Source of the DNA: Peronospora farinosa
Lineage: Eukaryota; Oomycota; Peronosporomycetes; Peronosporales; Peronosporaceae
Assembly (NCBI GenBank): GCA_947646735.1
Contig: CANTFK010000986.1
Location: 496,001-560,000, forward strand
Length of the DNA: 64,000 nucleotides
Direction of reading: 5' to 3'
The stretch's first letter is position 1, and every line of letters begins with the position of its first letter. Positions 49,978-61,300 of this stretch are shown one piece after another. The notes beneath the pieces were generated by a model. It worked only from the letters and a program-made list of their open reading frames with translations, searched no databases and had not been told where the DNA came from. The position numbers and the translations under genes are program-made.

Positions 49978-50747
49978 ATGCACAAAGCTCCTAAAGTAGT
50001 CGCACAAATAGACTGTGGAGCTGCTCACATGAAGAGTGACGTTGACATGACGCACCACAGCGTGTCACAGGATACAGAAGAGGACGAGAATGAGAAGAAG
50101 ATGACTGTATTGCAGCATGGAGATGTCAGGACAGATGATGATTTGCAGGAAATTACTGCGGACGAGGACGTTGACGACGAAGAAGACGAAGAAGAGGTGG
50201 ACAGTGACGAGGACAAGGTCGAGGTCTCGGACAGTGCGTCAATGTTACGCATGATGCAACAATTATCAGAGGATGATACAAGACGTCATGAGCAGTTTCG
50301 ACGCTCGCACTTTGAGCGTGGAGCCATTAAACGAGTACGTGCAGCTTGGTAGGCTGAAGTAACGATAACATGGGTTCGTTTATTTATAAGCGGAGTGTGG
50401 TGCTGTTGTAGTGTATGGCTCAAGCGATTCAAGAGTGCACAGCTACGGAAAAAAGAGTGCCTGGTGTGACCAATGTCATGGCTATTGTCATGGCTGGTAT
50501 GACCAAGGTGTTTGTCGGTGAGATCACGGCAGAAGGTGCGTGAAGCTATGTTGAAAAAAGGGTGATAGTATAGGTTGGTCGCGTGCAACAGATTGATGGC
50601 GTGTCTCTTTTGATAGCACGGAAGATTATGGAGAAGAATGGTGAGACGGGGCCTATTCGTCCACGTCATCTGCGTGAAGCACATCGCAAGTATTACAAAC
50701 GTCGTCCACTAGCAAGGGGCCGCAACATGCGGCGTCTGCTTCGGTAA
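49978..50747 (+). CDS. TAF11: TFIID subunit TAF11
   Basis: Three exons, 49978-50334, 50412-50535 and 50617-50747, give 203 residues; the introns are 77 and 81 bases with GTACGT and GTGCGT donors. The N-terminal 90 residues are acidic with a long Glu/Asp run. The histone fold begins with Glu-Gln-Phe-Arg-Arg-Ser-His-Phe-Glu-Arg-Gly-Ala-Ile-Lys-Arg. It continues with Val-Met-Ala-Gly-Met-Thr-Lys-Val-Phe-Val-Gly-Glu and ends Pro-Ile-Arg-Pro-Arg-His-Leu-Arg-Glu-Ala. These blocks are the TAF11 (TAFII28) signature. In TFIID, TAF11 pairs with TAF13 through this fold at RNA polymerase II promoters. It lies only 120 bases downstream of the previous + strand gene and converges on the kinase gene. Confidence 0.9.
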
Positions 50748-50821
50748 ATACACTTAGCAAAATGCTGACACGATGCCGAGAGATGTTGTGCTTCACAAGT
50801 CTATTTAGTCGTCATAAAAAT

Positions 50822-53800
50822 CTATCGTGGCCGCTTTTCTTCATTTAAAAGGTGATCATTTTCTCGAGGGGAGGCGGCTTCTTCTTCTTCTTCTTGGTAG
50901 GTCTTACAGTTACCGCTGCGGTGAGGCGACGCTGACGATGATATCGCTTTGGCATCATCTCTACTGCCGCAGCGGTGGCTAGAAGCTGCGGCAGCGATTG
51001 TAGACATGGACGAGGAAGCCGACAAGAGCTGCGAAGACGGCACACGTCCAAGGGTCTCAGGGTAATAGTATTCCTCCTCATTTTCACCGAACATGGAGAG
51101 GAGCCACTGGTCCTTTAGAATTTGGCTAATCTCCGGAAACGAAGGACGTATATCCGGGTTTTCATGCCAACATGATCGCATCAGACGTGCCAGAGCGGGC
51201 GGACAATTAATCGTAATCACCGGTCGAAGACCATTCACGACTGCCGTCATCTGCGTACAACATAAAAGACACACATCGTAAGAGTGTTATGGGATTATTG
51301 GTCACCGAGCAGCAGTGTGAGATGAGCAACGCTATACGTACCAGCTGGAACGGATTCATGCCTTGATCACCGTAGGGCTTACTACGAGACCAGGTGGAGT
51401 AAAGCAAAATGCCAAACGAATACACGTCACCTTTTGTAGAGCACTGGATACCACCCATGGTAGCCATCTCAGGTGCCATGTAACTTGGCGTACCAACTTC
51501 TGCGGTCATGGTTGTAGCATCCGGCTCGATAAGCCGCGACAGACCGAAATCGCAAATGTTGATATCGTCTGTCTCTGAAATGAGCACGTTTGCAGGCTTC
51601 AGGTCACGATGTACGACGTGACGACTATGCAAGAAGCCCATGCCGCTTACAATCTGGCTAATCACTTTCATGAAAACGGATTCTTCTAAAGGGCCTTTGG
51701 CTGCTGGATTCTCAATGAGTGCACTCAATGACCTAGGACAAAAATCTGTCACGATATACAACACGCGGTTGTAGTAACTCACACCATAGAAGCGCACGAC
51801 ATTTGGGTGGTGCAGACGACTCAAAATGCTAACCTCACGTCGAAAGAAGCTCTGAAAATATTCCTGGCCGGTCACAGGACTGTACAGTCGTTTGACAGCT
51901 ACCACTGAGCTGCCGCCGCCACTGTGCAACAAACTGCGGAAAACCTGGCCAGATGTTCCATTACCCACCTCGCGCTGTAGTGATAGTGAATCGAACGGGA
52001 TGAGCCAGTCGCGACTGTCGTTGGAGACAAAGTACTCTAGGTCCGCCATATCCGAAATCTCAACGTACTCGGACTGCGAGAAGCTGTTTCCACGGTTCAG
52101 GAATGGCCCCTGAAAGGCATGTGGCTGGCGGGCAAGGCGACGCATGGTGCACATGCAGAAACCTAACGTTGAGAGTGCAATGGTGCCCAGAATGGCGACC
52201 ATTGCAAACGGAAAATCATATGATTCACAGCCATCGCCGCCGTAGCGAGCATCACAGCGACATACTGCTTGCGTCCCTGATAGGACACACTGACCATGAC
52301 CGCTGCAAGCTATTTCACTCTCCATAAACGCTGGGCACAATTGGCAAGTTGGTCCAATGTAGCCTTCGGCACAACTGGTACAAGGAAGTTTTCCTTCGAG
52401 TTTCCAACCCTCATGGCACAAACATTCTCCAGTCCCGTTAAGGCCACTGGAGCAAGTACCATGACCACAGTCGTACGGGCACTCTTGGCAATTCTCACCA
52501 AAAAAACCTTCTTCGCAATCGTAGCAGTCTGTGAGGGAGTCCCAGCCGCGGTGGCAATTGCACTTACCCGTGCCATACAATCCATCATCACAACGTCCTT
52601 CACCACACTTGCGACAGGAAATGCAAGTCTCGCCGTAGTAGCTACTCATGCATCCCACGCAGTTGTTTGAGTCGGACCATCCAACATCGCAGATGCACCG
52701 CCCGTCTCCATCGACCCCAGAGTTGCAGTGCCCGTGCGGGGCACAGATTGGACATGACCGACAATGGGCTCCAAAATGCTGCGGTGCACACTGGCATGAC
52801 ATAGTCATTGGGTTAAAATCCCAGCCGTCGTCGCAAAGAGAGCATCGACTCTCAGGGGTATAACCTTCGTCGCACAGGCATCCTCCGTCACCAGAATTGG
52901 TGTCATTGCAGTGGCCATGGTTATTACATGTGCGGCATGGAGTGCACGACGGTCCATAAAAGTCCCTCTCGCACTCAAGGCACCGTGACTCGGATGAAAA
53001 TCCTTCGGCACACACGCATTCTCCATCACCAAGAAGACCAAAATTGCACTTGCCGCCATCGCAAGGTTTACATGGCTGGCATGTCCGTCCAAAAAAAGAG
53101 TTCATACACTCCATACAGTTGTTATCTGAGTCAAAGCCAACGGCACATGCGCAGCGACCGCTGCCTGTTAGACCGTCATCGCAATTTCCGTGCGGAAAGT
53201 TGCAATCCGGACACCGCTCGCATTTCTCTCCAAAATATCCGGTCAAGCACGTTGCACACCGGGTATCTGGGTTAAACCCCTCAAGACACATACACTTTCC
53301 TGAGCCCAGCAAGCCTGAATCGCAAAGACCGTCGTTGAGGCACGGCTCGCAGGTTTGCTTACATTGCTTACCGAAAAATCCGCTGTCGCAGTCGCGGCAA
53401 TCTGGAGCAGCATATCCGGTTCTGCAAAAACACCAGTATTATCACGGCAATATTGTCAATCTGCTTTTATCAAACTTTAGCAACAAATATAGGTACCATA
53501 CACGCATGAACAGATACGTGGACTTATATCGTTTGCAGCACAGACACAATCGCCATTACCGAAGCAAGCGATGTGCGAGGCGCCATCCCATCCTGGACAA
53601 ACTGCACACCAAAAAAGTTAGTAAGGTGAAGGAAACAGTACGGACTTATGAGCAAGACCAACATCATGAATGTCGGGACTGTGCACGATATCACACCTGC
53701 ATTTTCCTGCGCCTCGAGATAAATATTGATTTCTGCATAGCCCGCAATGGAGACACCAGCCATAGAACATACGGGAAAATCATCGTGAGGACCGTTCCAG

Positions 53801-54440
53801 CTATAGTGAATTGATATTGACAAGCTGTCACTGGTAATCTCTGGAATGATCGACTTGTGTCCTTCTGGTCCAATAATTCCATTTCCCCAGGGTGGGAAAA
53901 TATTAAACATGTCATCACAATGAGGATAATTTGCTATCATATACATTTGGGACGGGTGTACTGGGGACGGCAGCATTTCGACGCCATTGATGAGGAGACT
54001 GTCTACTGATCCACGCCCACCAGTAGACGATTGCCAGTCAATCTGCTTGACTGCTACAGTTAAATCTGCCTGCATTCAAGCCCAGCAATACACACAACAC
54101 ATGATCATTAGCATACAATATATAAATTGATTTTTTCAGGCATTTCAAAATTTGATCCCATGGATCAACTTCTGCATACCTTACACACAGTTTGTTGTGC
54201 AAGTTTTAATCCTGTAAAGCACACGGGATCCAATGGTGAAAAGATGCATGAATTGTTCTTCCAGTGCCGACATTGTGCAATCACGTGTGTTTCTTGTACT
54301 AATGCAAATGAGGCTGGCACGACCATCATCATCATTGCTGTAATCCAGACTGCAACTCTATGGACCCACCACCTCCTTCGTCTGCTTGATATCCTGCTAT
54401 TTTGACCTATCCAATGTCTTCGATAATCCTGTTGTTGCAT
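50822..54440 (-). CDS. Receptor-like protein kinase with EGF-type repeats (TKL family)
   Basis: Five exons: 54440-54180, 54069-53697, 53601-53502, 53421-51342, 51250-50822. All joins are in phase, giving 1,080 residues. Residues about 22-48 are a hydrophobic signal or anchor after a basic start. An ectodomain with no known fold (about 88-210) is followed by roughly a dozen Cys-rich EGF/laminin-like repeats (to about 640) with recurring Gly-x-Cys-x-Cys and Gly-Phe-x-Cys patterns. One membrane helix lies near 650-673. The kinase (about 720-1000) has Gly-Asn-Gly-Thr-Ser-Gly, Val-Ala-Val-Lys, His-Arg-Asp-Leu-Lys-Pro-Ala-Asn, Asp-Phe-Gly-Leu-Ser and Ala-Pro-Glu: all catalytic residues, Ser/Thr type. 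An acidic tail ends it. The ligand is unknown; a plasma-membrane receptor role is inferred. Confidence 0.88.
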
Positions 54441-55232
54441 CTGTTCTTGTATCCTGCTGTAGCCAAAGACACAAGAGAGTCTCGACCTTTTTAAAGCTTA
54501 TTGCCTCAACTACAGCGCGTAAGTTGAATATAAAAATATAGAGTTATGTATCAATTGAAGTGGAAGAGCAAGTACTACTAGCAGTCAATCCACTGGCTTT
54601 TGTCCTGCTTCGTAAAGAGAAGACACTTGGCGTGGAATTATTGAGCTGCTCGTGGACTCGGTCTTGATAATTGCTGGCGCTTTAATGTGACTGCTGAAGT
54701 AGCGGTAAGAAGTCAGTTTCCTGATTATAACGATGATTTTAGTACGAGCTGACTTACGTATGCACGTACATTTTCGACGTAATAAGGTCGCTAAACTTAA
54801 TTTATTGCAATTATATATCTTGATCTGAATTTTACAAGACTTTTTAGAATATCGCCGCTTGGATTTTACCAAGTTGAAAAAGTACCCATTTTGCCACTTC
54901 AACAGCTCCATCAGTCACTACATAGTAGCACAATAGCGTGACAAAGTGTACTCTATGTACTTCATGTACAACCAAAAGTAGTAGTAATACAAGTGATGTG
55001 TCAGATCGATGGACAAAAAAACTTGACAAACTGTCAAAGCTGTTGGACAATGTGTGTATACAAAGTAGGACCGAAAATAGTTGAAAAACAAGAGAATTAG
55101 ATGCTTCAATTGTGACGTGTGTATCATACTTGCACTCTAACGTTTTGTACAAGGCTCTATGCCTATGTGGTATCTTCTCTATGTTTTTTTTTCTTGAATC
55201 CTTCGTCTCTACGTGTGTCAATGTCCGTTTTA
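54441..55232. other. Intergenic region of 0.8 kb, no gene seen
   Basis: AT-rich spacer between two - strand genes. It holds the upstream region of the receptor-like kinase gene and the downstream region of the B56-like gene. Open frames on the - strand (54911-54585, 55221-54844) are low in complexity and show no domain. Confidence 0.5.
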
Positions 55233-57026
55233 TTATGCCAAATCTAACAGCATGTCAAAACACTCGTCGGAAATCTCTCGAATACGCTTGTTCCAATGGG
55301 ACGTGGCATTCTCATGCAGTGCAGATGCAATCTTTTCACGCAGCACCTGGTCGCACGATACATACATGCTCATAAGCTGGAAGTTCCCGCACATGTTGCA
55401 TGCCTCCTGTGCCACCAGGAAATGCGTCGACTGGATGCAGGCCTGGATGCGTGTGAAGACGCGACACACGATCTCTGCGGGGAGCATAAGACCAAGCTGT
55501 AGAAACTGCGAGAGCAGACCCGATGTATACCTCACGAAAAACAACTGCAGCTGAACATTGCGGTGAGGCCACTTGAGTAACATCCAACGCAAAAAGTTCT
55601 CGCCGTGTATCGGGGAGAATGCGGCCATCCGGTTTACTAGCTCCCCCACCGCGCGGTATGTCGTCGCTTCCACCGAGTCGCTACATTCTGCATATTTCTC
55701 CAGTTGGTTCCGGTTGGAATCAGAGTTGCCATCACCTCCAGGCGAGCTTCGAACGAGTAGTCGGATCGCGCGCATCATGTGGTCGCATAATCCGGCGATG
55801 GTGTCACGGATCTGACCATCGCTGCTACCGAACACTTCAGCATTGTATCGTGCATCCCGTTCAATGACATCCATTGCTGCGTTCAAAAATCCAACAATGC
55901 CCTTGATGGTGACAAGGTCCTTGCCAGAATTGCAGGGGTTAAGCTCTACCAAGCCTTGGTGCTGAAAAATTGCGAGGGCAGCCGACGCAGCTGCTGCCAT
56001 CACACAAGAACGTAACCCCGCGATCGTGCGGAAGATCGCATTTATCACTGCAAACCGGTCGTACTGAGCTAGGATGTCGAGCTTCACCATCGTCAGCATC
56101 TCGTGTGCAATCCATTGCGGTGTAAAGTACATTTCTTGTAGTGTCTCTACAGGTGTACCACGAGCTGGCAACTCTTGGATCGACATGTCCGAGTTAAACA
56201 GCATGATCTCTAGTGCGGCTTGAAACTTTAGCAAATCAATGTCTAGAACGCCGCTCTGTGGTTTGCGAGCCGCCGGGATATCGATAATGTCGTCCTCGTC
56301 AAAGTGAAAGACATTCTCGTGTTGGACACCACCTAGAAGCAGTAGATTGAGCTCCTGGGTTACATCCATATCGGGGAACAATAGACACATGAGCTCCAGG
56401 ACCACTTCATCGGCTTTGAAAACGTCCTCCACGTTAGCGCGCTTGTTTTCGTGTCTGCGGCGCCCCACCCGGCGCTTAGACTTGCGTTTAGGCGTTCCCT
56501 CGCCGATCACCTCGGGCGATGACCCCATCTCGTCAAAATTATCGTGACTGAGCAATTGACCGGACTCGTTAAAGATACGTGCACTTTCAAACAGCGTCAA
56601 TGGCCGCATCTCTCGTCTGTGGTCATTCAACTTTCCTGCAACCGCAATTGACGGCGCTGACGACGCGAGCGAGACCGTGTCCATACCATATGGTATCTCT
56701 TCGAGCTCCTCGGCGATGATTGTTGCCGGGGGCCACGAGGTCGCGGGTACTCCGGAGCAATTCAGTTGCCAAGCGTTTGCCTCCCGCGGGATGCTGCAAC
56801 GTGCGCTCTTAGTAGGCGTCGGCAGCCACGCATCCTTCTCGAGACGCATGACATTGGCACGATGCTGATGATGCACGTGATGCTTATAGCGTGGCTCTGC
56901 GCGGCTTTCAGCCGTGCGACGACCGACATCGCGCTGGTGGTGCTTGAGTTTGCGCTGCAACTTCCAGTCCGTCTCATTCAAAACGCACGATAAAGTTGCG
57001 GGTGATGTGTCGGCTACGGGAGACAT
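55233..57026 (-). CDS. Divergent PP2A B56 (B') regulatory subunit-like protein
   Basis: A single exon of 597 codons from the ATG at 57026; the frame is open upstream, but no earlier ATG exists. The N-terminal third is polar with a basic Lys/Arg cluster (Lys-Arg-Lys-Ser-Lys-Arg-Arg-Val-Gly-Arg-Arg-Arg, about 180-192). The rest is all-helical. The C-terminal block, from Gln-Ser-Thr-His-Phe-Leu-Val-Ala-Gln-Glu-Ala to Thr-Ser-His-Trp-Asn-Lys-Arg-Ile-Arg, matches the conserved end of B56 subunits (Ser-x-His-Phe-Gln-Val-Ala-Glu-Arg-Ala, then Thr-His-Trp-Asn-Lys-Thr-Ile). B56 proteins recruit substrates to protein phosphatase 2A. The middle is much more divergent than in animal or plant B56, so substrate binding may differ. 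Confidence 0.6.
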   Translation of the reverse strand: MSPVADTSPATLSCVLNETDWKLQRKLKHHQRDVGRRTAESRAEPRYKHHVHHQHRANVMRLEKDAWLPTPTKSARCSIPREANAWQLNCSGVPATSWPPATIIAEELEEIPYGMDTVSLASSAPSIAVAGKLNDHRREMRPLTLFESARIFNESGQLLSHDNFDEMGSSPEVIGEGTPKRKSKRRVGRRRHENKRANVEDVFKADEVVLELMCLLFPDMDVTQELNLLLLGGVQHENVFHFDEDDIIDIPAARKPQSGVLDIDLLKFQAALEIMLFNSDMSIQELPARGTPVETLQEMYFTPQWIAHEMLTMVKLDILAQYDRFAVINAIFRTIAGLRSCVMAAAASAALAIFQHQGLVELNPCNSGKDLVTIKGIVGFLNAAMDVIERDARYNAEVFGSSDGQIRDTIAGLCDHMMRAIRLLVRSSPGGDGNSDSNRNQLEKYAECSDSVEATTYRAVGELVNRMAAFSPIHGENFLRWMLLKWPHRNVQLQLFFVRYTSGLLSQFLQLGLMLPAEIVCRVFTRIQACIQSTHFLVAQEACNMCGNFQLMSMYVSCDQVLREKIASALHENATSHWNKRIREISDECFDMLLDLA

Positions 57027-57100
57027 GGATGAAAGAGGGAAAGAGAGTGAGGCGGGCTGCTGAATGCGTGTAAGCAACGAAGCAGCAGATACGAACAGAG

Positions 57101-57120
57101 GAAAGAAAACGGTCGAATGA
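57101..57120 (-). promoter_or_regulatory. Initiator-like element upstream of B56-like gene
   Basis: TCATTCGACCGTTTTCTTTC on the - strand, about 75 bases before the ATG, fits the oomycete Inr pattern (TCAYTYY, five bases, then a T-rich block). The call is by resemblance only. Confidence 0.35.
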
Positions 57121-58372
57121 CAACGACGTCAGCAATGGCGACAATAGTAGTCTATGTCTCACGCACGGCTATGCACTGTCCGTATTGAATCTTACTCTTC
57201 TATTAAAGTATGCGACATTGGCGACTTTTGTGTCGGAGTATACTTATACAAAAATGCGGCGAATCTCTAGATTTCCGCGAAACGACTGCATCAAGAGCCG
57301 TCACTTTCGAGCTGCGAGCACATTGCGTTGCGCTCGTGGTGGCCGTTTTAATGTTGGGGCTGCTTTGTTTTTGCGATGAGATAGTGACTTTATCATGAAA
57401 GAGTCCACCGAGCAACGTTCTTGTGGTTGTAGAAATTCCAACCCATTGCGTTTTCTTCTGAGCCGGGGTCAAAAAGTTCTTGTGGCACTGCGGTGTCGGA
57501 GGGCCCCTACCCCTTGATCGTTAAATCCTCGGTGCCTGTGACACCGACGACGTCGATCGATTGCGCAAAGGGCTCGGGCCAATCAGGCTTGTCCTTAAGA
57601 TTTACTTCAACTTGTCCAGTCGTTACTTTTCCGTCAGTCGTCGACCAGGACAAAAAAATTCGTTATGAATCAAAAAAGATATTATATGATCCATAAGTGG
57701 CAGTGCCATCTGTTTTCCTCTGTAGCGGCCTTCCATTTCCACTCCTAAGTAACGCTAAGGTGCAGAACTAAGAGCTTCCAACGTCCATTCTTACAGCTTG
57801 TTTATACAGGCGCGACCTGAGACGTTTCCACTGATTTAGACTACGATTGCCTACATTACATTGTAGCGTGTACGATCTGACGACTTCTGGCCATGTCCTC
57901 TTGATGTCTTTTTGTTCCGCTCATCTGTAAACAATAAGGTTTTAAAACTTCAACATGCAAGCCTCTTAATCTGCTTCCTTTGATGCACGATACTGATCAT
58001 TCTCGACCTACTGGATATAAGCACTAGATTTGTCCGTACATGCTCATCAAGGATGGATATAGCTTACATTCACTACGTGTCGAATCGACGACGACCATGC
58101 AGCCAATTTGTATATCGCATGCTCTCAGTTTCAGGGAACTGAACCATTTTACCAAACCACCAGGAACGTCAGATACTAAAAGGTCAGTAGTGAGACAAAA
58201 CACTTGATATAATCGTCATTGACGATTCTACTTTAGACGTAGAACACAAGAGTTTTATCACAATGAAATAGGAGCCAGTGACTAGCGACGGCGTTGAATC
58301 AGAGAATCTGCGATACATTAAGTAATATTTAATCTTTACCATAATATTTGTTGGATGTACAGTGTGAAAGTT
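57121..58372. other. Intergenic region of 1.25 kb, no gene seen
   Basis: Spacer between the B56-like gene and the 3' end of the membrane/F-box gene, both on the - strand. A 67-codon + strand frame at 57493-57696 has no recognisable feature. No repeats or RNA genes were recognised. Confidence 0.5.
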
Positions 58373-61300
58373 TCATCTTACTCCCCACCATGTGAACGAC
58401 TCGGGAAGGACGTATGAGCGAAGCAGATCGCTCGAAAATTGTCCGATGAAAATGAATGTCATTGTAGCGAAAGCTACCATCGTGAGGTACCAATTTGAAA
58501 AAACCTCTAACGTAGAGAGGGTCTCTGCAGCCACAAAGCTTAACGGGTCTCGTTGGATCGTGTCATAAACTCCTTTCGGCACTTCGACACGTTCAATGGC
58601 ATAGTTTTCATCGCGCGATATAATGATCCCCAAAGAGCTCTGGATGCACGAGAGACATGTCAGTTGGTACATCGAAGTACGAGAGCACCCGTCATACAAA
58701 GATACAATACTGTACCTTGTCGGGCATATAGCGGAATACGTCAAAGGCACCGTCTCCTTCAGCTAAGCTGCACACCCAACACGTCACAACTTGTTAACAA
58801 CCAATCTACAGCAAACCGATCAAAAGTACAAGCGACCTACGAGATGAGAGTGGCGCCTTCGATCTCATCTTCTTCCGCCAAAGGTGGAAGCTTTTGATTC
58901 CGGATCCAGTCGGCGTTCAAGTACACCCACTTCAGTGCACGATTCACTTCATTGCTGGACGTAAGCACTTGAGCCGGATCCCTGTTGCATCGAAGACATC
59001 ACATAATAGAAGCGCGAATAGTAAGTACACACTATACTAACTATTTCTGCTGGTTCTCTTCACTAGGTACCTGGCTCCAACGATTTTGGGCAGCACAAGC
59101 GTGATGGCCTCATACACCAGCGATCGGGCACGGCTACCCATCCGATGGCTAATGCTATGAGCTCGAGAGCGTCCTGTGTGGTCTCGAAATGTTCGTCTCA
59201 GGCTTGCATGCAACCAAAAGCGAGCAGATTCTGCTTTCAGCATGTTGTTAACCTTGTGGCAAGTAGCCCGAGCAACCAAAAGATCTTCAGCTGCCAAGAA
59301 GAGTGCCACCTCAAACTGAATTTCGTACGGCAGGTTGAGAAAGATGCTGTCCTTTTGTGAGCTGCAATCATAAAAAACAAGATGTCGTTAACCAACACCT
59401 AGCAATTTCCGATACCAACCCACTTACTCATGCGCGAGTCTGGCTGAGACATCTGCGATCAAACGGCGTTCGGCTTCAGCAACGAACTTCATCGCAAGCT
59501 CTCCACAGACGCACATACCAATTCCAATCGTCGTACCAAACTGAATGGCGATAAGAAGATCCCCTGGCCACAAAAAGTCATAGGAGATGTACCAGCCACC
59601 GCACAGTGAAGCCACCTCCATCGATGAACGCCGCATGTGACTTGAAAAGTTTGTTTTTAAGTACAATAAGCGTTTCTGAAGAATCATTCCAACCATGCGT
59701 GTAGGCTTCCAGATGACGAACATATCACCAACCAGAGCGAAAATTACTCCGCTCGTGGTGGCAAGGACAAATGCTACCTCAATGCTGTGAAGATGGGTGT
59801 AAATAATGTTGAATGCCACGGCTCCGACAAGTCCTAGTAGGCTCATTACAGGAAGCGGAAGAATCTGTGTTTTTTCTAATTCTATCTTCTCGGCTTCTGT
59901 ACACAACAACACGATTACCATCAGTATGATAGAACTGGCAAAGCCTGTATTGCAAAGTCGTACCATTCATCGGAAAAGCCCGCGCACAACATCGCACTTG
60001 TTCCCCACCGAGAGTCACCAACATTCCAGATAAAGTACCCACTTGAACTGCGACGATTAGGTCATGGTAGATTGCGTAACTACCATAGATAACCCCCATG
60101 AAGCAGCCAAATTCGACAAAAGACCGCACCGGATACACATGCCAATTGTGTTTTATGTTAATAAAGCGGTCCTGCAAGATCACTCCTGCCCAGCGAGTTG
60201 GCGTAAACAGCACAAGCATATCGGCAAAGCACAAGAAAGCAATTCCAGCCATGGTTGCAAGGAGGACTGTGACTTCAAGACTACGTACATTCTCGAAGAT
60301 CCACTGAAATGTGCCCGAGCCTATGTATGCAAAAAAGAGCATCACAGGAAGTGGTCGAGCGCGATCTGTCTCAGTTACATCACAGCAGGGTACTCCAAGC
60401 AGCGACATTGGTGCAGTGATCGTTTCGCCGTTCTTGAGTAGACTTTGGCCCCATGGGATTAGCTTTGACCGGTTTTTTCGGAATAGCTCTCCAGAAAGCG
60501 TGACAACAATTCCTGAGAATGTCCCAAGCTGAAGCGCTAACAAAAGGTCACCATAGATTGCAAATGATCCCCATACAACGGCAAGCCAAGTGAAAACCTC
60601 CAAGAAAGAGCGCAGCGGCTCCAACTGCCAGTTTTCTTTCGCGTGCGTAACGCGACGTTGAAGCAGCAATCCAACCTCGCGTGTTGGTTCCCACATCAGA
60701 AACAGATCGCTTGCCGCCAAAAAGAATATGCCAGCGAACGATGCAAGACAGAAAGCCGCCTCAATACTGTCAAAGTACTGATAGATAGACAGCAGGGAAA
60801 CCATTGAAGCATACGTTATTAAGAACCAATAAAAAAGCAGCGCGCACGTTGCTGTTCGCTGAACGCGCATGTAGGTGCCAGCAGAAAGGTGGAGGCGTGT
60901 GCATGCTGAGTGGCCGCCAACGGATACCACAACACCCGATAGCGCAGCGAGAGTGAATGAGCTGAATGCCGTCGATGTAGCTGCAAACGTGCCAACAAAA
61001 ACTCCAGCGAAAACCAGCGCCTCGACGAACACGTGAAGTGGAAAAACAACCCACTTGTTTTTGAACTGTTTCACACCTGTGTGGAGCAACACAGCAGGAT
61101 GGACCTTATATGGAGCTGGACTCGTCAGGTACCCCACTGACGCCGAAACGACGACGTTGATTGCGGAATACTGCGAAAGCGAGAGCGCTACCTTATCATT
61201 GTTAATCACCGCGATAAATGTCGAGCACATATCAAGAGTTGACACTATCATGATACCCACAAATGTCCACTTTACCCGCTTGTAAAAGTGAGGGTAACGA

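Noticed and set aside
50536..50573. A 38-base intron between TAF11 exons 2 and 3
   Set aside because: Too short and out of phase; the acceptor at 50616 gives an 81-base intron and a perfect TAF11 continuation.
57493..57696. 67-codon + strand frame
   Set aside because: Short, polar, with no feature or neighbour to support it.
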